Origin: Anthoceros angustus
Taxonomy: Eukaryota > Streptophyta > Anthocerotopsida > Anthocerotales > Anthocerotaceae
Assembly (NCBI GenBank): GCA_010909165.1
Contig: MU008184.1
Span: 558,001-622,000, forward strand
Direction: 5' to 3'
DNA length: 64,000 nt
The stretch's first letter is position 1. Each line of letters starts with the position of its first letter. The notes below the pieces were generated by a model. That model was not told where the DNA came from, did not search any database, and worked only from the letters and a program-made list of their open reading frames with translations. Below are positions 1 through 9,789 of this stretch, one piece after another. Made by a program: the position numbers and the translations under genes.

Positions 1-1563
1 TTCACGTGGAACCGCCCGCGCAGAGCCGAAGCGGCAGGGTCCGCGAGCAGAGCGCGGGCACCAATGGCGGAGCGGGACGCTTCGCTGCGGCTTCAAAGGA
101 CAGGAAACCTTTCTTCCTTGCCGCAGGCGCTGGGCCGCCGCCGTCGCAAGCACCACTAGGCTTGCAATGCGGCCTGCAGCTCGTCGGGAAAACAACTCAA
201 CTCCCGTGGATGGCGAGCGGCATTCCGAGTCCCTGGATCGTGAAGTGGTTTTAAACATAAACAACCTCGTGCGCGCTCAATGAAGGTGGCCGGCAGAACA
301 GCGTGATACATCACTCACGCGATGAAGCAGCCTGCTCACATCTCCCCCTCTCATCACACGCACTTGGAAAGCGGAGCCTGGACAAAGCTTTGCACATGTT
401 GTTGCATGGCCTTCACAAGTCCAGAGACTGAACCTGTTTTGCCTGAATCAAATCAAATTTTGAGTCGAAAGTTGGAGCTGTAATTGCTAGCTTCCATTGA
501 CACAATCAAATTGAATCTTGAAGAGACTGGATCAAAACTTCTGGAACCTTTCCATTCACTCACATGCCCTTTTTGCAAGGCAATGAGGAGGACTAAACAG
601 ATTCAATTCAGACTTCTACCGCTCCATTTTCATTTCTACATTATCAACTGTGTATATCGACACCATACATATTTGCAAACACTCCAGTCGCGCTCAACTT
701 TAACAAGATTCAACGTGTTCTGCGCTATCGTAACCGTATTTGCAAACAGCCCAGTCGCTCTCAATTTGGACAAGATTGAACGGTCGCGTCGTGCGAGACC
801 CATGATGTCTGTTTACATATTTCCTTCTTCCGAGACCGTTGGGTTCATGCATGATTTTGAGGTGATCATCAATACAGTAATTTTTGCTTTACCTGTTAGG
901 TAGTATAGTAGCTGTGAGGAGATTTTTTGATCGCATTGAATGAGGTATGTGAAGATAGTATAATCTGAAAAATTCTGAACGTCTTAGGACAGATTGAGGT
1001 CCTTCCTGACCCTGACAAGACTCAAGGGTAACATTCACCGTGGATAGCCAGGCTTGCCATGTATTCATGTTAAGGCTTGTGCAAGGTGTATATGCAAGCG
1101 GCAGGTAGTTAACGCTATGGGAGATTCTCAGGAAATGCAATCTCAATCTTGAGCATTTCCAAAGGTCAGATGATGTCGCAGGAGGCATAGAAGACGCGGC
1201 GTGTAGACTCTGGACGGAGGATAAGATGAAAGACGCGTGGGGTGGATGGAATTTCCGAATCCAGGCTGAAGCACTTGGAATTCATCACAGTTTTGCTGGA
1301 TGGGATGAAACAGAGCAAGGTTCCTCAAGGCGCGGGATCTGAGTTTTGATTACTCCAATTCAAAGTTGAAAAAAATTTGAAAACTTGTCGTAGAGAAGAG
1401 GGATGCTCTTGTCTGCGGCCAAGCGAAATCTCGACGGGCTGAATGTGGCACGCGCAGGCCCGGCGAGGGCATGAGCATGCTTCCGTGACGCAACCTCCGC
1501 GCGAGCAGGATCCATGATTCCAGGTCGTCCAGCGCAGCGCAAGGGCGAGGTCACGCAACTCGT
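1..1563. other. No confident gene
   Basis: I see no coding region supported by a known domain or by a set of splice sites. An 82-codon open frame at positions 6-254 is GC-rich and resembles no family I know; it could be the end of a gene lying outside the window. The rest is AT-rich non-coding sequence. It includes two similar stretches around 660-700 and 725-770 that share a short block reading TTTGCAAACA. The part from about 1130 to 1563 lies downstream of the minus-strand arginine-rich gene and probably holds its 3' UTR. Confidence 0.4.
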
Positions 1564-1776
1564 CTAATGGTGTTTGCGGCGGCGACGGCGGCGGCGGCGG
1601 CGACGTCGTCTACCCTTCTTGGGGCCCTTGGCGTGACGGCGTCTGCGCCTCCTTCTCCGCCTCTTGATGTGCCTCCGGCGCCGTCTCTTGTGGTGCTTGG
1701 TCACCGCGACTCCGTGCTTCCTGTGCCGCCTCCTGTGCCTCACAGGATGCGCCGCGTGCGCTGTGGCGACGTCCAT
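1564..1776 (-). CDS. Arginine-rich, protamine-like protein (70 aa)
   Basis: Small intronless gene. From the ATG at 1776 (context AGCCATGGA) the protein is 70 residues, with about 31 Arg, 8 Lys and 11 His, in runs of 5, 9 and 12 arginines separated by short His/Lys/Gly spacers, ending KHH. All six arginine codons are used within the runs, so this is not a simple CGG repeat; that mixture points to selection on the protein. A TATA-like CTTAAAAGG lies about 60 bp upstream and a CCAAT box about 95 bp upstream, so the longer frame starting at 1872 begins upstream of the promoter and was not chosen. The composition is that of protamines and protamine-like sperm chromatin proteins, which replace histones in swimming sperm. 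Family homology cannot be shown by such low-complexity sequence; an RNA-binding basic peptide is an alternative. Confidence 0.6.
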   Translation of the reverse strand: MDVATAHAAHPVRHRRRHRKHGVAVTKHHKRRRRRHIKRRRRRRRRRHAKGPKKGRRRRRRRRRRRRKHH

Positions 1777-1836
1777 GGCTGCCGATGTCCCCGTCCCAGG
1801 AAGGGGAAAGTTCGTTCCAGAGGCCAGCCGACGCGT

Positions 1837-1875
1837 CCTTTTAAGCCCGCCCAACCGTCGCGTTGCTCCCATTGG
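1837..1875 (-). promoter_or_regulatory. TATA-like and CCAAT boxes of the arginine-rich gene
   Basis: Read on the minus strand, CCAAT (1871-1875) is followed by CTTAAAAGG (1837-1845). The expected transcription start, about 30 nt further on, falls near 1812 and leaves a 5' UTR of about 35 nt before the ATG at 1776. The spacing is that of a compact core promoter. It also argues against the upstream ATG at 1872, which overlaps the CCAAT box. Confidence 0.5.
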
Positions 1876-1942
1876 TGCGCGCGGTTACCGCACGGATCGC
1901 GTCCCGTGCCGTCCCCGTCCCCGTCCCGTGCGGTTTAATTAA

Positions 1943-3348
1943 CCCCTGGTTTCATGTCAATTTGTTGAACCTCAGGTTTAGTTCATGATTCAGGATTTCG
2001 CAAAGCGAGGTTTGCTCAGGACTTCCCTACGCTTTTTCTGTTTCGGAGGACGGCAAATCTTGGGCAGACCTTCCAAGACGCTGCTTCCCCCTGGATCTCG
2101 ACCTCCGGGTGTTTCAGTGGAACATCAAATTGTTGAAATCACAACCCAGAAACATGAAACATGACATGTCACTTGGCCATGTCTAATGTAGCTAGCAGGC
2201 TGTATGTGCAAAAGTTGGTGCGACAACCACGTGCAGAATCTGGAATTCATGTCAGCACCCATGTTCTCACACCTTTGCAGTGGTTGCTACCGACGATGAC
2301 CACTCCAGCCGGCCGCGGATTGAGCAGCCTAATGACAGCCTGTGTGACACTGACGGAGCTCCTGCCATGGCTTCCACACCAGTCCTTTTGCTCGTCTGTC
2401 CTTGCAGGTATGCATGCCATGCCTCATCTAATGCAAGATATCGTTCTTAGATTCAAGAGTGCTGTGAGTTCGTAGTTTTCTCCAGATTCTGCATACCTAT
2501 TAAACAATACCAGTCTTGGTGCATTGTCTCGTAGGTAGGTGGTCGGTGTGTTCGATGTAAGTAGAGTTAGCAGACGGAGCGACCGTGTTGGGAGACGTTT
2601 GTTCCCATGATGATGATGCTGACGCAGGGCCCAGTGCCTCCTGATGTATGCCGAACAGAGCACCAGCTGGCAAGCTTGCAGACGGTGCCGAGGCTTCCAT
2701 TGGGAGCATTATTGGGCGAAAGCACAAAGAACCTGGACAAGCCGTATCATGGGTAGGATTCTCTCAGACAGTCACAAGAGCTGGGAAAGCAAGTGCGGAA
2801 AAAGCGCGGACCAATTGGAAATCCTGTTCTCAGGTGTGCTGCGGTGCTGCTGATGGCATTTATATATCCGATGTACAGCATTGGACGATTCTGCTTGGAG
2901 TTCCCGGCAGAGGCTGCAGGACAGCTTACACGTGGGATGCTCTGAGCGGCTGCCATGGCTGCCATGGTGACCACCGCCGAAAGAGAGCAAGGTGAAGACC
3001 GAACTTGGCAGTCCAACTTGCAGACCCGGTCATGGCAGCGGCAGCGGCATCCTCGGCACCGTGGGAGACTGGTAGCACCCGGTGACCGTCTCGCTGTGCG
3101 CTCTGCACTGGTGCACTGGTGCACTGGGCAGTATCGCCTTCTCCAGGCTGCTTCCGTCTCCTGCAAGCCCTGCTGATGGCCACGGCGCGGAGGATCCTAA
3201 CCACAGCACCTTTAAATCTGGCACGGTGAAAGAGGTGAGGGGGAGCTCGCTCGCAATCTTAGCGGGCTGTTGGGCTGGTCCAGGAAGGCCGCCTATCTGT
3301 ACAGCCGGAGACTGGACAGCTCCAGAGGCCGAGAACTCTCCGGAATCC
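1943..3348. other. Intergenic region upstream of the carboxypeptidase gene
   Basis: Several open frames of 70-190 codons overlap here on both strands, but none shows a recognisable domain, a signal peptide or a consistent splice pattern. The last 140 bp before 3349 are probably the promoter and 5' UTR of the carboxypeptidase-like gene, with a TATA-like TTTAAAT at 3211. A 5' UTR exon further upstream cannot be excluded. Confidence 0.4.
3211..3217 (+). promoter_or_regulatory. TATA-like box of the carboxypeptidase gene
   Basis: TTTAAAT lies 138 bp before the ATG at 3349. It would place transcription start near 3243 and give a 5' UTR of about 105 nt. This is a position and motif match only. Confidence 0.35.
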
Positions 3349-5736
3349 ATGGCAGAATGCAGGTTCCGGAAGTGGGCGGTCCTGGTCCTGGTCCTGGGCC
3401 TGGCCTTGGCCCTGCTGGCTGCGTTTGCAGCCGCCGATGACCCCTCGCAGCTGGTGGCCGGCCTGCCCGGGCAGCCCGCCGTGGGATTCAAGCAGTACGC
3501 AGGCTTCATCGACGCGTTGCCGGGAAGCCACTTGTTTTACTGGTTTGTGACGGCGCAGAACGGAGATCCCACCACCCTGCCTGTCACATTCTGGTTCAAC
3601 GGAGGTCTGTGCAGCAAGCCAGTCTTGCATTGGGGAAAAAGGCTGTAGCTTGGGGAAGTGGATTTCTGATCAGAATCGCTCCCATTGCCACTGGAATGGG
3701 TTTCTTGTCGCAGGGCCGGGATGCTCGTCCCTCGGGAACGGCGGATTGAGCGAGCTCGGACCATTCTACGTGAACAGCACCGGGGACGGGCTGTTCCTCA
3801 ACGAATTCGCCTGGAACCAAGGTGATTGCAGTTCTATGCCAGCTTGCAGAGCAAGATTTCGGCAGAATTGTTTGAATGCCGTGCATGTTGGGATGGGTTC
3901 AGTCCATTGTCGAAGCAGGCTACATCAATTCAGTTGTTTTTGTTGCTGCTGCTGCGGCAGATGCGAACATCGTGTTTGTGGAATCGCCCGTGGGTGTGGG
4001 CTACTCCTACTCTGACAACACCTCGGTCTACGAATTCTCCAATGACAATCAGACAGGTGATTGTGCTCAACCCGGCAGACGTTGCTGAAATTCTCGAGAC
4101 AAGGAGAGAGCGGCAGTGGGTGAAGGCATGCGGTAGTAGCTGTCTAGGTGTGTCCACTGTCCAGATTGAGCTGATGCCATGGCGGTGATGAAACGTGTGC
4201 AGCGGAGGATGCGCATGCGTTCCTAGTAGGATGGTTTAAGAAGTTTCCTGAATATGCCCAGAACGAGGTCTACCTCGCCGGGGAAAGCTACGCCGGTAAG
4301 CGACGACTGTTCTGGGTGCACGACAAAGTGATTATGTGGTTGGTGCGTGTGAGACTGACATGCTCTGAACGCTGCCCAGGACACTACGTTCCACAACTGG
4401 CACTCAAGGTGGTACAGTACAATGAAAACGGAGGTTTCTACATCAATCTCAAGGGCTTCCTGGTACAGTCCCCACCAGCCTCGCAAAGCTCATGTTCAGA
4501 ATTGTTTCCACAACCACGCTTTTCACCCTCCTCCATCCTTATCCTCTGCTGCACAGGTGGGAAATGCGTGGACGGACCCTTACAGCGACAACAAGGGAGC
4601 TGCTCAGTTTTACTATACTCATGCCTTGATCTCGGAAAGCACCTACACCACCTTGCTTCAGAACTGTGATTTTGCCCACGACTTGCCAGTGGACCAGTCA
4701 GAGGTGAACCAGACCTGCACAGATGCTTCTAATCAAGCCTTCAACGTTGACATGGGTGAGATCGACATATACAACATTTACGGTCCTTATTGCACCGGCA
4801 GCGTAGGAGGAGCGATGAGAGCCCCCACCGCACAACAATCGAGTTTCTTGAGGGTAGGAGGCGCTAGCCATGTGCAGGACTTCACATCCCGCTTACAAGT
4901 GCCATGTTTCTGATCGATCCTCACTTGCTGTTGCCGCAGAGAAATCTGTTTCTGCAGGATCCGTATCCTGATCCCTGTGCGGATCCCATTACACCCTACT
5001 TGAATCGAGACGACGTTATCAGTGCATTTCATGCCAGCAATTATACCACTGGCTATTGGACTGGCTGCAGGTACTTGAACTAACCCATGAGCCCTATTAT
5101 GTTTGACGTCGACCTTCTCTTGTCCAGATGCAGAGCTGATGCCTAAATTTGCGTCCGCAGTTCGGTAGTGAACGGGCAATACAGCAGGAATGATATCACA
5201 ACCTCAGTGCTGCCGGTTTATCGGACATTGCTGACCAAGGGACTCAAAATCTGGGTCTTCAGGTAAGGAAACAGACCTATTGCAGGCTGGCAGCATTCTC
5301 ACGACACATTGCTGGTTGGAATGCTTACTGAACAGTTCTGTCCCCATGCAGTGGCGATGTTGATGGAATTGTCCCCGTTCTATCCACGCGCTTCTGGCTG
5401 AGAAGACTCCACCTTCCAATTCAGACACCTTGGTATGCTTGGAATCATACCACGCAGGTAACGCATACCAGACCTCTTCTTGACCGCACGTACTACCCAA
5501 ATCCGTAACTGCCTGCTGCATCAGCACACGGATGGTGGGATGAGTTTGCTGACAAGATGGGGACGGTGTCATTGCAGGTGGGAGGATGGACAGAGCAGTA
5601 CCAAGGACTCACCTTTGCCACAGTGCGCCAGGCTGGCCACATGGTCCCATTAACGCAACCAGAAAGAGCTCTGGATCTCTTCCAACATTTCCTGAAAGGC
5701 GAGCCCCTTTCACCGTTTTCTAACACTCACAGCTAG
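3349..5736 (+). CDS. Serine carboxypeptidase-like protein, ten exons
   Basis: A secreted or vacuolar S10-family peptidase (or acyltransferase derived from one), 459 aa. Exons read in one frame: 3349-3604, 3714-3821, 3961-4056, 4203-4295, 4380-4462, 4557-4802, 4940-5070, 5161-5262, 5352-5457, 5578-5736; every intron is GT-AG and 84-146 bp long. The protein opens with a hydrophobic signal peptide (residues 8-28), then [20 protein letters not shown] (oxyanion-hole region, spanning the first intron), the nucleophile motif GESYAG (Ser182), GNAWTDP, GDVDG (acidic member, about 373-377) and AGHMVP (His428). The catalytic triad is therefore complete. Cysteines and N-glycosylation sites (for example NST, NQT, NYT) fit a secreted enzyme. 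It converges on the Nudix gene, about 200 bp away. Peptidase and acyltransferase functions cannot be separated from sequence alone. Confidence 0.93.
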
Positions 5737-5933
5737 AACATTTAAAACCTCTGTACTGTTCTACAAACCAGACAGCGATCATTCTGTCTAGGAAAAGGGC
5801 GCTATTTGCACCCGACTATTGACTATTCCCTAAATCAAAGCACTCTGAAGAGCACAAGCTCTCAGCTTTATTGTGAGTTCGCCTTGGGCTGAAGGAATTT
5901 CTTCGAATCCTGCTTCTGAGAAGGGACCTCAAT

Positions 5934-7883
5934 TCACAGCCACTCACCGCTGCGCAGACCTTGCAGGAGCCTCAGATAGCCTTGCTGATCAGGTGTGATA
6001 TACCTGGTACATGCACAAGAACGGAGCACATCAGACGCGCTTCTGCTGGCATGTTGATGCTCTGCATGTGCAGATTGACACAGTCACGGGCAATGGTAAT
6101 CGCAGAAGACACACCCGTGACGGATAAGGAAGTCAATCAAGACAAGAGCGCAGTTGGGCTTATAGCTCTGGGTGGTGCGGAGGATCTTTGCTACTTCCGT
6201 GACAGGTAACAACATGAAACTCTCTACTTCGCCATCTGCAGTCACCACAAACTTCAGAAGACCAAGCCTATGACATGGGCGTAACCTTGACCACCAAACA
6301 CCTCTTAGCTGAGCTTCACCTTTATTAAAAGGGGTAAAATCCACAGGAAGTTCTAAGTCATAGCAGAAAAGGACATCTCGCTTGTAGATTTGCCCAGAGA
6401 TGGTTTCGTAGCTAACAGCTCCCACAGCCGCAGCCCTGGACACAGCAAACATTAGACAAGTACTTAGCTTCTCGAACGAAAGAAAACTGCAACAGAGACC
6501 AGCAATAGCAGGATAACTCCGGGCACTAACCTGATAGCCAGTGAATCTGGAATTCCTGCCTCCTCTTCACATTCCTTGAGGAGGTTTTCACGACAGCTCA
6601 ATCCCTGGGGCTGCACATCAGCGAGTTTGTGGTTAGACTCTGACATTTTCAGCTCCTTGTGTGGTGATCCCACTGAAAACCGTCCGCAGTCAGATTAGGT
6701 TGGTCTTAACCTGACCACCGGCAACAAGATGATCTAGCATTCCGGGGAACGTTTGTTTAGTGGCACTTCGTCGTGCAACCCATAGATGCTTTTCCCCATT
6801 GCGAATGACATAGCCATTCATGTGTACTCCGTAGGCCTGCACATGCACGAGCAGGAACCTCTGGTAAGCAAAGACAAACTTTCACCTTCACATGTGCCAC
6901 ATGGAAATGTGGAAAAATCACCTTGGTGCCGAAAAATGGAACAGCAGCTCGCTCCAGAGCGAGCAGAGGTGATGCTCCAAAACTTGGCACAACTGACAAG
7001 AGCTGTTGACAAGCCATGGCATGTTACTGGCTTCTGGTTTCAACAATCTAGACGACCTCGACGTGCATCTTCCCTGACATACCTCATTACGCCAGCCAGG
7101 AATCAGACCTTCACTTCTCAGCACCTGCAAAACTTGGGCCACTGCCTGGGTACGTTCTTCTGGATCACGGAGGCCAGGATCCAGGGCAAGCACTGTCTTG
7201 CCCAACATTTGCCCGTCCTCCGAAACAGAAAACACGTCGGGAAAACTCCTCAGATGTTCCGCAAACCTAACGCCAAAATGCCCAGCATTCTTAGGTCCAA
7301 GTCCCGATCATCATGCCCCTGCCCTCCATCAAATAAATGAAGTGACAAGAGGCACCTGGAGGACGAAGAATTGCCCCAGCAGTAAGGGCCCTACCGCGGG
7401 TGAACAAATCCGACGCCATTGCCGTCCACCACAAAAGGGATAAACTCCGCTGCGTGTTCCTGCGTAAACTCATTTCCCCACCCTCCAGTCTGAGCACGTA
7501 ACAAAACAACCCTTCCAGACCAAGATAGGAGACAAGAACAAACTGGGCCAGGGGAGTGCGCCACATACAATGCCACTGTTGCACACAAGCACATGCTCCA
7601 TGTAATCATCCAACCCCTCGCCCTCCTGCCCATCAAATCCTGCGACTTCCATCTCCCGAGTCGTAGCCTTTGGTAATCCAACCGACCTGACGCAACTCGG
7701 AACCACATTCCGCAAACTCGTATCTGCATTACCCCTCGGGAGGGAGTGCTGCATAGCCACCCCCGTGGCTCCCGCAAACCGAAGAACCCCTAATCTAGAA
7801 CCCACCAAATGACTCCCAGGCCCAGTAGAGTTAAACCATCGGACAGCCATGCTCCGATTCGGTGGCACCACACCCGCAGCCAT
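5934..7883 (-). CDS. Nudix hydrolase with DUF4743 domain, nine exons (NUDT20/24-like)
   Basis: A 385-aa protein of the plant plastid Nudix family that carries an N-terminal DUF4743 (thiamine-pyrophosphokinase-related) region. Exons on the minus strand: 7883-7569, 7459-7395, 7266-7083, 7002-6922, 6836-6711, 6610-6531, 6435-6320, 6235-6115, 6003-5934; all introns are GT-AG, 80-128 bp, and every phase matches. Residues 1 to about 85 are an unconserved, Arg/Ser-rich leader, probably a transit peptide. DUF4743 landmarks follow ([29 protein letters not shown]), then [21 protein letters not shown] and the Nudix box around residues 255-278 (GLSCREN...KECEEEAGI, with Lys in place of the usual Arg of RE). 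The C-terminal part keeps [17 protein letters not shown] and IDFLIRHG. Family members hydrolyse damaged thiamine diphosphates or other nucleoside diphosphates. The start at 7883 is the ATG nearest the conserved part; an in-frame upstream start cannot be excluded. Confidence 0.9.
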
Positions 7884-8493
7884 CTGGGTGGTAAACCTTG
7901 CTCGCTCGATTTGTGAGCAAATCCTAGACATCGTACGGACTTGCTTGCCTGCCCTACGGTGCAGTCCGACACAATGTAGATAACAACATTCAATCCTGCA
8001 ACAAGACGAACTGCGGAAGTGCACAGAGCCCACAGAGTCTCTCACGCTTTCCTTGCTGATCATGAAGTGGCAACAAAATACCTAGATGCTCTTGCACATC
8101 CGTTTCGGCCTAACCTCTTCTGCTGGCTTCGAAGATGCCAAGTGTGAAGTCACCTACATGGACCCCGGTACAGAGCGTGTCTCGCGAAGCCCGCTGTTAG
8201 AAGCCGGGTGACCGGCTGTGGCCCGGGCGAAGGACGAAAAGCAAGCGGCTCGAACAGAAGAAGCCGGCCTGCGTCGGGAAGCCTCGCCTGCAGCCAGGTC
8301 TGTCGCGCCACTTGGCGTTCAGCTGGCGCGAGGCCGCCAGGACAGAGATCTCGCGCACTTCCTGCATGAGCTCAGCCGCGATGAGCCTCAGCCATCATCT
8401 CAAGTCCGCCATCTCGCAATCGCAACAGCTGCAGAGCAGAGTCGACCGCGAGGCGAGTTTTTCCACGATTTCACAGCTCCAGCAGCGACGGCG
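7884..8493. other. Divergent intergenic region (Nudix / germin-like)
   Basis: This 0.6-kb stretch separates the minus-strand Nudix gene from the plus-strand germin-like copy 1 and probably carries both promoters. An open frame runs through it on the plus strand into the germin-like copy, but the part upstream of 8494 has no signal peptide or cupin sequence and looks like 5' UTR. No clear TATA box was found. Confidence 0.35.
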
Positions 8494-9139
8494 ATGGCGG
8501 CACCCGCTCGACTGGCCCTTGTGGCTTTCGTGAGCCTGGCAGCGGCGGTGTCCCTGGTGGCCTGCAGCGACCCCGACATCCTGACCGACTTCGTGACGCC
8601 TGAGGGCGTCAACCCGGGCTCTCTCGACGGCAGGTACTTCACGTACCAGCGCCTCCGCTTCGCCGTCAATGCCACGCAGGCCAAATTCGGGGCCGCCAAG
8701 GTGTCGCAGACGCAGTTCGGTGGGCGTGTCGGTGGCGCTGCTGGAGTTTCCCCTGCAGACTCTGAAGGCGCCGCACACTCACCCGCGCGCCACCGAGGTC
8801 CTGTTCGTTCTGGACGGCTCGCTGCAGGTGGGCTTCGTCGACACCAACAACACGCTCTACACGCAGACGCTCTTCGAGAGCGACCTGTTCGTGTTTCCCA
8901 AGGGCCTGCTGCACTTCCAGTACAACGTCGGCACCGTGCCCGCCCTCGCCTACTCCTCCTTCAGCAGCGCCAGCCCCGCCACCGTGAGCGTCCCGTCTTC
9001 CCTCTTCGGAACCGGGATCGATGACGTCGTCCTGGAGAAGGCCTTCAAGGTGTCGGCCGACATTGTGCACCAGCTGGAACTTCCTTTCCAGGACACCACC
9101 CCCTCTCCTGCGGCTGCTCCCGCTCCCAGCCCCGTCTAA
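8494..9139 (+). pseudogene. Germin-like protein, copy 1, frameshifted
   Basis: Starts like intact copy 4, with a signal peptide and VACSDPDILTDFV, and ends with HTHPRATEVL, FPKGLLHFQYN and KVSADIVHQLELPF, but in two frames. Near 8720, just after SQTQF, about 14 nt present in copies 2 and 4 are missing (the segment encoding roughly PALTGL), so the second half is read in the +1 frame. No splice pair bridges the gap in frame. Downstream of the shift the sequence is well preserved and ends with a Pro/Ala-rich tail, so the break is either recent or a sequence error. An intact version would be a secreted cupin of about 220 aa. A plant AATAAA polyadenylation signal follows at 9311. Confidence 0.8.
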
Positions 9140-9310
9140 GATTTCGCGCCCGGTGACCTGGTATTCTTCTGCACATTGGCTTGCAGATCGTCCACACAAA
9201 CTCAGATACTGGTTTCCTTCCACTCTGCTCCGCTCCCCTCTCCACACCCAGCGCAAGCTTCCAGGTGATGGATGCAGGCGAGCTCGTCAAGTTGGAGCCC
9301 GCTGGGGGGC

Positions 9311-9316
9311 AATAAA
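9311..9316 (+). terminator. AATAAA polyadenylation signal after germin-like copy 1
   Basis: AATAAA lies 172 bp past the stop codon of germin-like copy 1, at the point where GC-rich sequence gives way to AT-rich sequence. A near-upstream element of this kind is normal for plant 3' ends. Confidence 0.4.
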
Positions 9317-9789
9317 TTTTTAATTTTCCCCACATTCTTTTTTGTTTAGTCACTTAGTTTCAAATTAATAGAATTTGATGTGGATGACATATTTTTAAAA
9401 TTGATAGTTGAGTGTACACAAATATCAAGACTCTTTTGCATGGGAGAAAAAAAGCCACACTCCTCACTAGTGGTTGTTGTAGAGGTGAAGGATGATGTTC
9501 CTCATATCATCATAAATAATGGTGGGGATGCTCGCAAAGACGAACTACCACTACCTAGTAATACACCTCTAATCACTAGTAAAGATCAAACGCGAAGATC
9601 TTCAAACAAGAAGGAGAAAAAGAAAATGCTGGAACAAATCCCCTAACACAGATAGTCTCTCAGGCATTTTAAGGCATTAAGAAATTATTATTTTGATCAT
9701 GACAATGTTGCTAAGGAAAGAGATGTGGGTGAGAACTCAAAATCAATGAGTGTCAATCAAATACTAACTATTGTCATGGAAAGGACAGA
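9317..9789. other. AT-rich spacer before the NYN gene
   Basis: Composition changes sharply here from GC-rich to AT-rich and stays AT-rich through the 5' half of the NYN gene. Short open frames at 9380-9646 and 9725-10030 carry Lys-rich sequence without a recognisable domain. They could be upstream exons of the NYN gene or relics of an old insertion. Confidence 0.3.

Noticed and set aside
1567-1938. Plus-strand Ala/Pro-rich open frame opposite the arginine-rich gene
   Set aside because: It is the reverse reading of the Arg codons and of the promoter; no plus-strand promoter or domain supports it.
8705-8760. A 39-nt intron explaining the frame break in germin-like copy 1
   Set aside because: A GT...CTGCAG pair exists, but joining it leaves the downstream cupin in the wrong frame and removes conserved residues; the other copies are intronless here.
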